A DNA stretch of 64,000 nucleotides from JAWKUK01 sp041398605 (GTDB taxonomy: Bacteria; Planctomycetota; UBA1135; GCA-002686595), in the NCBI GenBank assembly GCA_041398605.1, contig JAWKUK010000004.1, positions 248,001-312,000 on the forward strand, given 5' to 3'. The position numbers were made by a program, and so were the translations under genes. The notes beneath the pieces were generated by a model. That model worked only from the letters and a program-made list of their open reading frames with translations. It was not told the DNA's origin and ran no database searches. Each line of letters starts with the position of its first letter. The first letter of the stretch is position 1. This document shows, piece by piece, positions 9,003 to 18,332 of the stretch.

Positions 9003-10115
9003 ATGCAAGCGACCACCCTCCACGACGTCCACGTCGCCCACGGCGCGAAGATGGTCGACTTCGCCGGCTGGCGGATGCCCGTCCAGTACGGCCCGATCCT
9101 CGAGGAGGTCCAGCGCGTCCGGAACGAGACCGGCCTCTTCGACCTGGGCCACATGGGTCGGCTCTCGGTATCGGGCCCGGACGCGGTGGCGCTCCTAGAC
9201 CGCTTGGTGACGAACTTCGTCGCCAAGATCCCGGTGGGCGCCATCCGGTATGGCCTCGCGTGCCGCGAGGACGGCAACCCGCTCGACGACCTGCTCGTCT
9301 ACAAGACGGCTGAGGACGACGTCTTCGTCGTCGCGAACGCCTCCAACAAGGACACGGTGCTCGCCTGGTTCTTGCACCACGCCCGCGGCGCGGACGTCAA
9401 GATCCAAGACCACACGGCAGCGCTCGCGATGCTCGCGCTCCAGGGGCCGAAGTCCCAGGCGGCGCTGCAGCCGCTGGTCGAGGACCTCGACCTCGCGACG
9501 ATCGGCTACTACAAGTTCGCGTTCGCGACGGTCGCGGGCATGGCAAACACGCGCATCAGCCGCACGGGTTACACGGGCGAGGACGGCTTCGAGCTGTACT
9601 TCCCCGACGCCGAGTCCGAGCGCATCTGGCGGCTCTTGCTCGAGGTCGGCGCGCCCCACGGGCTCGCGCCGATCGGCCTCGGCGCGCGTGATACGCTGCG
9701 CCTCGAAGCAGGGATGCCGCTGTATGGGCACGAGATCGACCTCGAGCACAACCCGGTCGAGGCGGGCCTGAACTTCGGCATCTCGTTCAAGGACGAGAAA
9801 GGCGACTGGATCGGCCGCGCTGCGCTGGCGAAGGTCAAGGAGCGCCCGACGCGCACGCTCGTCGGCATCACGACCGACGGCAAGCGCGCGCCGCGCGAGG
9901 GTTACCTCCTCTTCCACGGTGACAGCGAGGTCGGGCGCGTGTGCTCTGGCGCCGTGTCACCGACCCTCGGTAAGAACATCGGGTCCGCGTACCTCCCCGT
10001 GGACCTCGCCGCCGAGCTGAAGGCTTCGGGCGGCACCATCGATATGGACCTCCGCGGCAAGCGCCAAGCGTGCCAAGTCGTGGACCTTCCCTTTTACTCC
10101 CGCACCCGCAAGTGA
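9003..10115 (+). CDS. gcvT: Glycine cleavage system T protein (aminomethyltransferase)
   Basis: 370 residues, the usual family length, from ATG 9003; the longer upstream frame has no family similarity. It transfers the methylene group from the aminomethyl-lipoyl H protein to tetrahydrofolate and releases ammonia. Family landmarks include VDFAGWRMPVQY near the start, LFDLGHMGRL, RTGYTGEDGFELYF in the folate-binding region, and ARDTLRLEAGMPLYGHEI. GcvH starts two bases after the stop, and a lipoate ligase follows, giving a compact lipoylation/glycine-cleavage cluster. GcvP is not in the window. Confidence 0.97.
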   Translation: MQATTLHDVHVAHGAKMVDFAGWRMPVQYGPILEEVQRVRNETGLFDLGHMGRLSVSGPDAVALLDRLVTNFVAKIPVGAIRYGLACREDGNPLDDLLVYKTAEDDVFVVANASNKDTVLAWFLHHARGADVKIQDHTAALAMLALQGPKSQAALQPLVEDLDLATIGYYKFAFATVAGMANTRISRTGYTGEDGFELYFPDAESERIWRLLLEVGAPHGLAPIGLGARDTLRLEAGMPLYGHEIDLEHNPVEAGLNFGISFKDEKGDWIGRAALAKVKERPTRTLVGITTDGKRAPREGYLLFHGDSEVGRVCSGAVSPTLGKNIGSAYLPVDLAAELKASGGTIDMDLRGKRQACQVVDLPFYSRTRK

Positions 10116-10117
10116 GC

Positions 10118-10516
10118 ATGCGCCCCGACGACCGACGTTACATGGACTCCCACGAATGGGCGAAGCCGCAAGGCGAGCTCGTCGTCATCGGGATCACCGA
10201 TTTTGCTGTGCAGGAGCTCTGCAGCGGCAACGAGGGCGACCTCGTCTACTGTGACCTGCCCGAGCTCGGCCGCCGCGTCGAGGCGGGCCAGACCTTCGGC
10301 GAGATCGAATCGGTCAAAGCCGTCGCCGACCTCAACTCGCCGGTGAGCGGCGAGGTCGTCGAGATCAACAAGGACATCGAGGACCACCTCGAGATCCTCT
10401 CGGAGGACCCGTGGAACAAGGGCTGGCTCATCAAGATCCGCCCGGACTCCCCGAGCCTCGACCACCTGAAGGACGCGGCGAGCTACGAGCAGCACGTCGC
10501 CGCCGAGGGCCACTGA
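10118..10516 (+). CDS. gcvH: Glycine cleavage system H protein
   Basis: 132 residues from ATG 10118, the normal length. GcvH is the lipoyl carrier that shuttles the aminomethyl group between the P, T and L proteins. The lipoyl site is in GEIESVKAVADLNSP, with the lipoylated Lys at about residue 67. The N-terminal YMDSHEWAK and C-terminal WNKGWLIKI also match the family. Translationally close to gcvT and to the lipoate ligase downstream, its likely modifying enzyme. Confidence 0.97.
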   Translation: MRPDDRRYMDSHEWAKPQGELVVIGITDFAVQELCSGNEGDLVYCDLPELGRRVEAGQTFGEIESVKAVADLNSPVSGEVVEINKDIEDHLEILSEDPWNKGWLIKIRPDSPSLDHLKDAASYEQHVAAEGH

Positions 10517-10538
10517 TCCGGCCTCGGCCGCGCGCACG

Positions 10539-11294
10539 TTGACCGCTCTCGAGCGCTGGCGCCTCGTCGAGTCCTACGGCTCGACGCCGGTCGTCGCGAT
10601 GGGCCTCGATGAGGTCTTGCTCCAAGCGGCCGAGGCGCGCCCGACCCTGCGCTTGTATACGTGGGAGCCCGAGGCGCTGAGCCTCGGCTACTTCCAGCGC
10701 TTCGACGACGTCCCCGCCGCCCGTGATGTCCCGCACGTCGTGCGGCGCATCACGGGCGGCGGCGCGATCCACCACCACGCGGGCGAGCTGACGTTCTCGA
10801 TCACAGCGCGGGACGACCACCCGCTCTACCGCGGTGAGGTCCGCGAGAGCTATGCACGTGTGCACGCGCTGTTGATCGAGGCGCTGCGCGCTGCGGGCCT
10901 AGGGGACGCGTTCGCCCCTTCGTTGGCGAGCGCGCGTGGCGGGCTGCGCTCGGACCGGGGCGGCACCGGCATGTGCTTCCACGCGTCGACGCCGCTCGAC
11001 GTCGTGTGGGGCGAGCGCAAGGGCATCGGCTCCGCGCAGCGCCGCACGGGCGGCCGGGTCCTGCACCACGGCTCGATCAAGCTGTCGCCCTCCGCGCTCG
11101 AGCCCGACGTCGCGACGGCGCTCGACGCGCGCGTCACGCTGACGCCGCGCGCGTTCGGCGCCTTGCTGCGGTGCGTGTTCGAACGCGCGCTCGATGCCAC
11201 GTTCGACGCAGCGCCCGCCACGGCACACGAGCTCGAGCTCGCAGCCGCTGCGGGCGCGCGCTACGCGGAACAGGCCTTCGTACATCGCCGTTAG
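10539..11294 (+). CDS. Lipoate--protein ligase A family protein
   Basis: 251 residues from a TTG at 10539, 22 bases after gcvH; no ATG or GTG gives a full N-terminus. The LplA/LipM fold is indicated by VRRITGGGAIHH (the RRxTGGGxxxH substrate loop) and RKGIGSAQRRTGGRVLHHGS, which contains the catalytic-Lys region of the BPL/LplA/LipB superfamily. It probably attaches lipoate or octanoate to GcvH. An octanoyltransferase (LipM-like) function cannot be separated from true ligase activity by sequence reading. The small accessory C-terminal domain of E. coli LplA is absent. Confidence 0.85.
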   Translation: MTALERWRLVESYGSTPVVAMGLDEVLLQAAEARPTLRLYTWEPEALSLGYFQRFDDVPAARDVPHVVRRITGGGAIHHHAGELTFSITARDDHPLYRGEVRESYARVHALLIEALRAAGLGDAFAPSLASARGGLRSDRGGTGMCFHASTPLDVVWGERKGIGSAQRRTGGRVLHHGSIKLSPSALEPDVATALDARVTLTPRAFGALLRCVFERALDATFDAAPATAHELELAAAAGARYAEQAFVHRR

Positions 11295-11330
11295 CGCCCC
11301 GCTGCGAACCGCGTTCTGTGGCGCAAGCTC

Positions 11331-13289
11331 CTAGAGGAGCACGGGAGCGATGAGGTTGGAGAGCCAAGGCTGGCCGATCGGGGGCGTCACCAGGCATTGG
11401 ATGTGGAGCGCCGTCCCACGCAGCGCCGCGGCCGCCGAAAGGTCGAGCGATTCGTCGAGCAGCCCGTTCCCTTGGATGATCCCGAGCGGCAGCCGTCGCA
11501 AGATCATCGTCGGGTCGAGGTACAGCGTCCCATACGCTTGACCCGGCAAGTACGCGGCGCCGAGGCCGAAGACCCCAATGACGCTGCTGCCCGGCGCGCC
11601 CACCTGCAGGAGCCGCAGCGGCGCGCCGATGGGCTGGATCCTCGAGAACTCCGGGAAGCGCGAGAGCGAGCTGAGCGAGCCGTGCGCCGAGAACGGGTAG
11701 AGGTGCGTGCTCGTCAACGCGTAGCCGCAGGACGAGCTCGCGTCGAGCTGCACGAACGTGCCCTGCGGCACGACCGTGGTCCATTCGTGGCTCATCAGCC
11801 CGTAGCCGTGCAGCCGCCCGACCGCGTCGAGGCCGATGCAGACCGTGCGGAAGACGTCCGAGGCTTGGAACGGCGTCGGCGCGGCGACCTCGGCGAAGCG
11901 GTCCAGCGTCGGGTCGAACGCGAGCGCGCGCGCGCCGTCGTACGCGATGAAGGTGTCGCCAGAGGATGGAGCGGCGAAGTCGTACGCGACGCCCGTCGCG
12001 ATCGACGTCCAGCGCCCGGTGCGCCCAGAGAACGCGCTGTATCCGCTGCCATCGGCGATGACGACGATGTTGCGCTGCAGGTTGACTTGCGCGCCCGGCG
12101 CGAGCGTCTGCGCCGCGCTCCAGTCGTTTGTCAGCAGGGAGTAGCCGTAGCCGACGCCCGCGCCCTCCGCATAGCCGACGGCGTCGTTGAGCGTCACCAC
12201 GAAGTTGCCAGCGAGCGTGGGCGAGAAGTCGTCGTGCGCGACGGAGAAACCCGTCGCGCCGGCGGCGTCCTGAACGACCAACACCTCGTCATCGGTCGAG
12301 ACCGTGACCGCCCCCTGGAACGTACGCGCCGCGAACGCGCCCGGCCCCGACGAGTATGCCAGGACGTCCTGGCCGCTCACGAGCGCGCCCACATAGTTGC
12401 CCGTCTGAACGGCAGCCCCGGTGGTCATCGGCGCTGTCGCGAAGGCCGCTGTCGCAGCGCTGAACGCGACCGCTTCGCCCGCGTCCTCGAACCAGACGTA
12501 GCCGCGGCCGATCCCGAGCTGTTGGCCCGCGATCATCGAACGGCGCGCCCACGTCCCGTGGTGCGATGAGTACGACGCGACCTCGGTCGGGCTCCAAGCG
12601 ACGGCGACCTCACCCGACACTTGGAGCGTCGCCCCGGGGACCGCGGGCGTCGGCGTGAACGTCCCCAGATAAGCGCTGACGCCGTACAAGGTGGCGCCGT
12701 CCTCGACGTAGCCCGTCATGGCCGTGATCTGCACGTTCGTCGGCGGCGCGGTGAGGGCCTGGTGCACCCACCGCCCGTTCATGGCGCCGAACGCGTAGGC
12801 GTCGCTACCCGACGCCACCACCGAGACCCAACCGCTCGTGACCGGCCCGCTATACACCTGCGGCGGCGCGGCGAGCTGGAGCGTCTCAACGCTGCCCAAG
12901 CGCGAGGCGTAGCCGTGCACGGTGTTACCGTCGACGACGAGGCAGTAGGCGTTGAACTGGGTCATGACCGCGGCCGGGCCCACGGCGAGCACCGTCCACT
13001 GGCGCGTGATCGCCGACCAGAAGTAGATCTCCGCCGACGTCTGGACCGTGACCGTAGTGCCGATCGAGCGGACCGTGCCGCCGGCCGCGGGGCCTGTCAT
13101 CGAGAGCGCGCCGAACCCCGACGGCGGCACGCTCTGCGTGGCGCGAGCGAGGCTGTTCGAGGACGTGCGCGGCGCGGCGGCCCGTTGTTGCGGTGTGGCG
13201 CAGAGCGGCGCGACGAGGGGGCAATCGAGCGCAAGCGGCGCGAGAGCGAGGAGCGCAGCGACAAGCTGGCGCGAGAGCTGGATGGACAT
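11331..13289 (-). CDS. Secreted propeller-like protein of unknown function
   Basis: 652 residues from ATG 13289, selected for its signal peptide (MSIQLSRQLVAALLALAPLA). The mature part is a series of ~45-residue beta-rich repeats recurring as VxSGxDAYAFGxxxGRWxxQ-like units (SGSDAYAFGAMNGRWVHQAL, SGYSAFSGRTGRWTSIA). This suggests a propeller of seven or more blades. The C-terminus (ALRGTALHIQCLVTPP through WLSNLIAPVL) resembles the end of the 7071-8693 protein. No catalytic motif was seen; extracellular or periplasmic location is inferred. Confidence 0.65.
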   Translation of the reverse strand: MSIQLSRQLVAALLALAPLALDCPLVAPLCATPQQRAAAPRTSSNSLARATQSVPPSGFGALSMTGPAAGGTVRSIGTTVTVQTSAEIYFWSAITRQWTVLAVGPAAVMTQFNAYCLVVDGNTVHGYASRLGSVETLQLAAPPQVYSGPVTSGWVSVVASGSDAYAFGAMNGRWVHQALTAPPTNVQITAMTGYVEDGATLYGVSAYLGTFTPTPAVPGATLQVSGEVAVAWSPTEVASYSSHHGTWARRSMIAGQQLGIGRGYVWFEDAGEAVAFSAATAAFATAPMTTGAAVQTGNYVGALVSGQDVLAYSSGPGAFAARTFQGAVTVSTDDEVLVVQDAAGATGFSVAHDDFSPTLAGNFVVTLNDAVGYAEGAGVGYGYSLLTNDWSAAQTLAPGAQVNLQRNIVVIADGSGYSAFSGRTGRWTSIATGVAYDFAAPSSGDTFIAYDGARALAFDPTLDRFAEVAAPTPFQASDVFRTVCIGLDAVGRLHGYGLMSHEWTTVVPQGTFVQLDASSSCGYALTSTHLYPFSAHGSLSSLSRFPEFSRIQPIGAPLRLLQVGAPGSSVIGVFGLGAAYLPGQAYGTLYLDPTMILRRLPLGIIQGNGLLDESLDLSAAAALRGTALHIQCLVTPPIGQPWLSNLIAPVLL

Positions 13290-13536
13290 GATTGAGGAGC
13301 AAAGGGGTGAGCCTCGATGAGAACGAGCCAGAGAGTGAGCCCGCACGCGCCCGCCGAGACGAGAGCGCACCGCTCAACGACAAGGCGCGCAGGCGGTTCA
13401 TGCGCGCGTCGAAGAACATCGCGAGGGCGCCGTGACTTCGGCGGGCTGCGCCGTCGAAGGCGCGGCGCACACGACAAACACGACTTCCGCTGAACCGCGC
13501 TGTGGCGCACGCGTTGACGCGCAGACGAAGACGTCG

Positions 13537-16500
13537 ATGTATCCCTCGAGCCCACCCGACTTGGACCCGCACCAGCTCCCACTCTCTGCTCTCCGCGAGG
13601 CGCGCTGCGCGCCTCGCGCGCCGAGCCGCCCCGCGGGATGGGCATACGTCTCCGCTCGCGCTCCCGCGCTGCGCGCTGTCGCCCTCGCGCTCGCAGCCTG
13701 CCTCACTTGGTTCGGCGCGCCGCACGCCGATGCACAGACCCCGCGTCGAGCGCCGGTGTCCGTGGCGTTCGTGGGCCTGCACGGCGGCGCCCTCGAGCAG
13801 CTCCTCCCGTTCGCGAGCGAGGCCGGTGTGCAGTGCGCTTATGTGGAGGACGAAGCGCTCGCCGCCGGCGCGGCGGCCCTCGAGCGCTTCGACGCGGTCG
13901 TCATCCAACACGTACGCGACGCAAAGGCCCTCGCCGAGGCCCTCCGCGCCGGGCGCGCCGTGCGGCCGAAGCTGCGCGCCTTCTCGTTAACGGGGCGCAA
14001 CCCGTTGGACAGCTTTGGCGCGGAGGACCTGACCGAGACCAACACGAAGCTGTCCGCGTTCTATGGCGCGCCGCGCGTGGAGAACCTGCGCGAGCTCATG
14101 CGGCTCCTTGGCATGCTGTGCAGGGGCGAGCAGGACACGACGGCGAGCCCGCTGCCCCTCGAGCTCGGCGTGCTGCGCCGGCCGGAGCGCGAGGCGCCGT
14201 TTACCACGGTAGAGGCGCTCCTTGCGGACGCGCGCGCCCGCGGCGTCGACGTCGAGCGCGCGCCGCGCGTCGCCGTCGCCGTGCACGCGACCCATCTGCT
14301 GCTGCAGCAGCCGCGGGTCGTCGCCGCGCTCATCGCGGAGCTCGACCGCCGCGGCGCCTGCGCGTTCATCGCGGTGGACACCGGCGCGGGCGCGCCGGGC
14401 AGCGAGTACGAGCGCTTGATGCTCGACGTCAAGCCTGCCGCCGTGATCCACACCTGCCACTCGACCGACAGCGTCGCGTTCCGCGACGCGCTCGACGCGG
14501 TCCACCTGCACTCGATGTTCTTCCGCGGGCAGCCCCTCGCCGACTGGGCGACGTCCCCCACGGGGCTCGCGCCCAGCGAGGTCATGTTCCAGGTCGCGAC
14601 CCAAGAGATGCTGGGCGCGATCGAGCCGATCGCGACGTGCGGGACGCTGAAAGGCGGCGGGAGCGCGGAGGACTTCACGCCGATCCCCGAGCGGGTCGCG
14701 CGCGTCGTCGGGCGCGCGCTCGGGCACGCGCGGCTGCGCTCTCTTCCGCCCGCTGCCAAGAAGGTCGGGGTCATCTACTACGACCGCGAGGCGAGCCGCT
14801 CCTCGCTGATGCGCGGCAGCCCGACCGGCATGATGCTGAACGCGCCGCCGAGCCTGCTCGCGGTGCTGACGGCGCTGCGCGAGGCGGGGTACGAAGTCAA
14901 CGTGCCCGCGGGCGAAGATGACCTCGTCGCCCTCGCCGAGCGCAGCGGCCGCGTCGTCGGCGTCAGCGGCCCAGGCGAGGCCGAGGCCCTCGCCGACAGC
15001 GGCCTCGTCCCGCTGGTCGACGAGGCGGACTACCTCCGTTGGCTCGAGGCGCGTGTGCCCGCCGCAGCCCGCGCGGACCTCGAGGCGCGCTGGGGTCCCG
15101 CGCCGGGGACGATCTGTGTCGTCGAGCGCGGCGGCCGGCGCAAGGTGGTCGTCCCGATGATCCAGCTCGGCAACGTCGTGCTCATGCCGCAGCCCCTGCG
15201 CGGCGAGGCGTACGACCCGTCTCAGACGCACGACAAGGCCGTCCCGCCCCCCCACAGCTACCTCGCAGCCTACTTCTGGCTGCAAGAGGCGTTCGGCGCG
15301 GACGTGCTCGTGCACTTCGGCACGCACGGCTCGGAGTTCTTCCTGCCAGGCAAGAACGTCGGCATGCGCGGCGAGGACTGGTCCGACATCTTGCTGGGCG
15401 ACGTCCCGAACCTCTCGCCCTGGGTGATCAACAACCTCGGTGAGTCGATCCTCAGCAAGCGCCGCGCCTACGCCGTGCTCATCGACCACCTCGTGCCGCC
15501 CACGGAGGAGGCCGGCCTCGCCGACGGCCTGGCGGCCCTCCACAACGACCTGCACCGCCTCCAGCGCGCCGAGCCCGGCGTCCTGCGGGAGAAGCTGCGC
15601 GCCAGCATCACGGCGCAAGCGCGGACCGAGTCCCTCGACGCGGACCTGGACCTCGCGCTGGCGGAGGGCGACCTGCTCACCGACGAGCAGCTCGACGACC
15701 TCTGCAGCTACCTGCACGTCATCGAGGAGGACCTGACGCCGACGTCCCTGCATCGGCTGGGCGTCGCGCCGGCGGACGAGGCGCGGATGCCGTGGCTCGT
15801 CCATTGCGGCGGCCAAGCGCTGATCGACGCGCTCAGCGCCGTGCCCGGCGTCGGGCCGCTCAGCGGCGATCACTCGCGCGCCCTCGCGCGCGCGATCGCC
15901 GCGGACGTCCTGCGCATGACGCTGCGGCACGGGTTCACCCTCAGCGACGCGCTCCGCGCTTGCGGCGCGCCCGAGGCGTACACGCCTGAGCCTGCGCTCA
16001 CGGATGCGCTCGAGACGGTCACACAGCTCGACGCTGGCCTCGCGCGGACGGGCGATGAGGTCGTGAACCTCCTGCGCGCCTGCGACGGCCGCTTTGTGTC
16101 GCCGGGGCCGGGGCAAGCGCCGGAGCGCAATCCGCGCTCGGTCCCGACCGGGCGCAACATGTTCCTGCTCGACCCGCGCGAGATCCCGACGAAGGAGGCC
16201 TGGGAGGTCGGCAAGGGGCTCGCGCAGGAGCTGATCGACCAGCACCGCGCGGAGACCGGCGATTGGCCGACGAAGGTCGCCTTCAACATCCGCGCGATGA
16301 GCTCCTTCCGCGACTTCGGCGTCATGGAGTCCGAGGTGCTGTGGATGCTCGGGTGCGAGCCCGTGCGAGACAAGCGCGGCGCGGTGATCGACGTCGCCCT
16401 GATCCCGAGCGCGACCCTCGGACGTCCGCGGATCGATGTCTACATGCAGGGCGGGAGCCGCTACAACGACATGCTCGCGGACCGCGCCAAGCTGCTCGAT

Positions 16501-17751
16501 CGCGCGGTGCGTTTGGCGATCGAGGACGACTCGCCGGACAATCGGGTACGCGCTGCGACGCTCGCACGGCGCGCGGAGCTCACCGCGGGCGGGCTCGCGC
16601 CCGAGCGCGCCGAAGTGCTCGCGAACGCGCGCATGTTCGGACAGCCGCCAGGCGGCGGTAACGCCTCGTACTACTACATGACACAACGCTCAGGTGATTG
16701 GGACGATCGCCAGCAGCTCGCGGACGCGTACTTCGACCTGGAGCGGTTCGCGTACACGGAGGGCGCCTGGGGCGAGGAGGCGGACCTCGCCTTCCGCAGC
16801 GCCTTGCGCGACTCGCAGTACGTCCTGCGCAGCTGGGCCGACACCACGCGCGGGCCGACGACGGACAAGTACATGTGGATGCACGGCGGCTCGCTCGCCG
16901 CGGCGGTCGAGTTCGCGAGCGACGGTCGGCGGCCGCGCTTCGTGCTCAACGACCTGCGCGACATGGGGCGCGCGTCCCTCGTCGAGGCCGAGGAGGCGCT
17001 GCGGCGCGACTTCCGCGTGCGCGCGCTCAACCGCAAGTGGATCAGCGGGATGATGCGCGAGGGCTACGCGGGCGCCGACCAGCTCAAGGTGGTCACGTCG
17101 AACGCGTTCGGGTGGCAGGTGATGCGCGCGGGCGCGATCCCCGACGAGACGTTCGAGCAGCTCGCGGACGTGTACGTGCGCGACCGGCTGGGGCTCGGCC
17201 TCAAGGAGTTCTTTGCGCGTGAGAACCCGTGGGCGCTCCAAGGGATCGCCGAGGACCTCTTGGAGACCGCGCGCAAAGGGCTCTGGGACGCGCGGCCGGA
17301 GACGCTCGCGGACCTCGCCACCGCGCTGGTCGAGTCGCGGAACGCCCACGGCGAGGGCGGCGGCTTGCTCACCGCGGGCAACGCCGCGCTGGAGTCGTTT
17401 GTCTCGTCGTACTCACGCGTCGCGGCGTCGGCCGCGGACGCGGCGGCGCTGCCTAGCGACGCCTCGAGCGCTGCGCCCTCCCCCAGCGACGCCTCGAGCG
17501 CCTCGGCCTCGCCGCGCCCGGAGCCGGCGCCGCCGGACGTGACGCCGCCGGTGAAGGACGCCGGCGCGGAGTCGGCGGCGGCGCCGGCGGCGCAGGTCTC
17601 GGGGCTCGAGATGCGACCAGAGCCGGAGCCCGCGCCTCCAGCGGGCATGCCGCCGCCAGAGGGCGCGCGTTGGGGCGCGGAGCTCGTCGCCGCCGGCGCG
17701 CTCCTGCTCATCGCCCTGGGTTTTGTCACGCGCGCGGGAGGGGTCCGATGA
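13537..17751 (+). CDS. Exported CobN/HmuS-type chelatase large subunit
   Basis: About 1404 residues. The frame is open from a GTG at 13432, but ATG 13537 is preferred; either start leaves a long basic segment before the hydrophobic core ALRAVALALAACLTW. The signal ends near APHADAQ. The core matches CobN/BchH chelatases: VIYYDREASRSSLMRG, VLMPQPLRGEAYDP, then VHFGTHGSEFFLPGK (His ~593 and ~597), and PWVINNLGESILSKRRAYAV. An Ala/Ser/Pro-rich linker and a C-terminal membrane helix (ELVAAGALLLIALGFV) follow, so it should be periplasmic and membrane-tethered. Cytosolic CobN lacks these. With the ExbB-like and DUF2149 genes it matches the hmuS-hmuU-hmuV order of Bacteroidota, where HmuS is a heme dechelatase. 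Substrate here is inferred. Confidence 0.83.
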   Translation: MYPSSPPDLDPHQLPLSALREARCAPRAPSRPAGWAYVSARAPALRAVALALAACLTWFGAPHADAQTPRRAPVSVAFVGLHGGALEQLLPFASEAGVQCAYVEDEALAAGAAALERFDAVVIQHVRDAKALAEALRAGRAVRPKLRAFSLTGRNPLDSFGAEDLTETNTKLSAFYGAPRVENLRELMRLLGMLCRGEQDTTASPLPLELGVLRRPEREAPFTTVEALLADARARGVDVERAPRVAVAVHATHLLLQQPRVVAALIAELDRRGACAFIAVDTGAGAPGSEYERLMLDVKPAAVIHTCHSTDSVAFRDALDAVHLHSMFFRGQPLADWATSPTGLAPSEVMFQVATQEMLGAIEPIATCGTLKGGGSAEDFTPIPERVARVVGRALGHARLRSLPPAAKKVGVIYYDREASRSSLMRGSPTGMMLNAPPSLLAVLTALREAGYEVNVPAGEDDLVALAERSGRVVGVSGPGEAEALADSGLVPLVDEADYLRWLEARVPAAARADLEARWGPAPGTICVVERGGRRKVVVPMIQLGNVVLMPQPLRGEAYDPSQTHDKAVPPPHSYLAAYFWLQEAFGADVLVHFGTHGSEFFLPGKNVGMRGEDWSDILLGDVPNLSPWVINNLGESILSKRRAYAVLIDHLVPPTEEAGLADGLAALHNDLHRLQRAEPGVLREKLRASITAQARTESLDADLDLALAEGDLLTDEQLDDLCSYLHVIEEDLTPTSLHRLGVAPADEARMPWLVHCGGQALIDALSAVPGVGPLSGDHSRALARAIAADVLRMTLRHGFTLSDALRACGAPEAYTPEPALTDALETVTQLDAGLARTGDEVVNLLRACDGRFVSPGPGQAPERNPRSVPTGRNMFLLDPREIPTKEAWEVGKGLAQELIDQHRAETGDWPTKVAFNIRAMSSFRDFGVMESEVLWMLGCEPVRDKRGAVIDVALIPSATLGRPRIDVYMQGGSRYNDMLADRAKLLDRAVRLAIEDDSPDNRVRAATLARRAELTAGGLAPERAEVLANARMFGQPPGGGNASYYYMTQRSGDWDDRQQLADAYFDLERFAYTEGAWGEEADLAFRSALRDSQYVLRSWADTTRGPTTDKYMWMHGGSLAAAVEFASDGRRPRFVLNDLRDMGRASLVEAEEALRRDFRVRALNRKWISGMMREGYAGADQLKVVTSNAFGWQVMRAGAIPDETFEQLADVYVRDRLGLGLKEFFARENPWALQGIAEDLLETARKGLWDARPETLADLATALVESRNAHGEGGGLLTAGNAALESFVSSYSRVAASAADAAALPSDASSAAPSPSDASSASASPRPEPAPPDVTPPVKDAGAESAAAPAAQVSGLEMRPEPEPAPPAGMPPPEGARWGAELVAAGALLLIALGFVTRAGGVR

Positions 17752-18332
17752 ACATGCTCGAGCACTGGCTCTACGACGCGACAGGGCTCCTGCTGACGCC
17801 CGTCATCGCGACGCTCGTCGCGCTTGGGGCGTTCGCGCTGGTCATGTTCGGCGGCTTCCTGCGCGAGGGCCTCGAGCGCCGCGCGTCGCGGCCCGCGCCC
17901 GCGCGGAGCGCCACGCCGATGGCGCCCCTCGCCCACCTCCTCGCGCAGCACGAGGCGCCGGGCATGCTCGGCCGCTTCGCGCGCGAGGCGCGCAGCGCGG
18001 CGGACGACCCGCGGCGGCTCGCCGAGGTCGCGACCCGCTGCGAGCTCGAGGCCACGCGCCGCGTCTCGCGCCTCAACCTCGTCGCGCGCGCAGGGCCGAC
18101 GCTCGGCCTGATGGCGACGCTGATCCCGATGGGGCCGGCGCTCATGGCGCTCGCAGACAACGACGTCTCGGGGCTCGCGCGCTCGCTCGTGGTCGCGTTC
18201 ACGGCGACAGTCTGCGGGCTCCTCGTCGGCCTCTTGTGCGCGACGATGGGCACGGTCCGTCGGCACTGGTACGCGGCCGACCTGACGTTGGTGGACGAGC
18301 TGCTCGAGCGCGCGGAGGCGCTGCCGCGATGA
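17748..18332 (+). CDS. MotA/TolQ/ExbB-family proton channel protein (HmuU-like)
   Basis: 194 residues from ATG 17748, overlapping the chelatase stop (ATGA). It has three hydrophobic segments: near the N-terminus (TPVIATLVALGAFALVMFGG), and a pair at about residues 110-130 (ARAGPTLGLMATLIPMGPAL) and 145-170 (LVVAFTATVCGLLVGLLCAT). The central AGPTLGLMATLIPMG is the ExbB/TolQ signature (GxxxTLGLxGTVxG-like). Such proteins form ion-driven motors with ExbD/TonB partners. Here the partner is probably the downstream DUF2149 protein and the cargo the chelatase. Confidence 0.85.
   Translation: MNMLEHWLYDATGLLLTPVIATLVALGAFALVMFGGFLREGLERRASRPAPARSATPMAPLAHLLAQHEAPGMLGRFAREARSAADDPRRLAEVATRCELEATRRVSRLNLVARAGPTLGLMATLIPMGPALMALADNDVSGLARSLVVAFTATVCGLLVGLLCATMGTVRRHWYAADLTLVDELLERAEALPR

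Noticed and set aside
13987..16686. Long minus-strand frame inside the CobN-like gene
   Set aside because: Antisense shadow; Arg-rich composition and no motifs, against clear chelatase motifs on the plus strand.
13537..17751. Cobalamin-pathway CobN or magnesium chelatase BchH
   Set aside because: Signal peptide, C-terminal membrane helix and ExbB/DUF2149 partners argue for the HmuS type; no CobS/T or BchD/I genes nearby.
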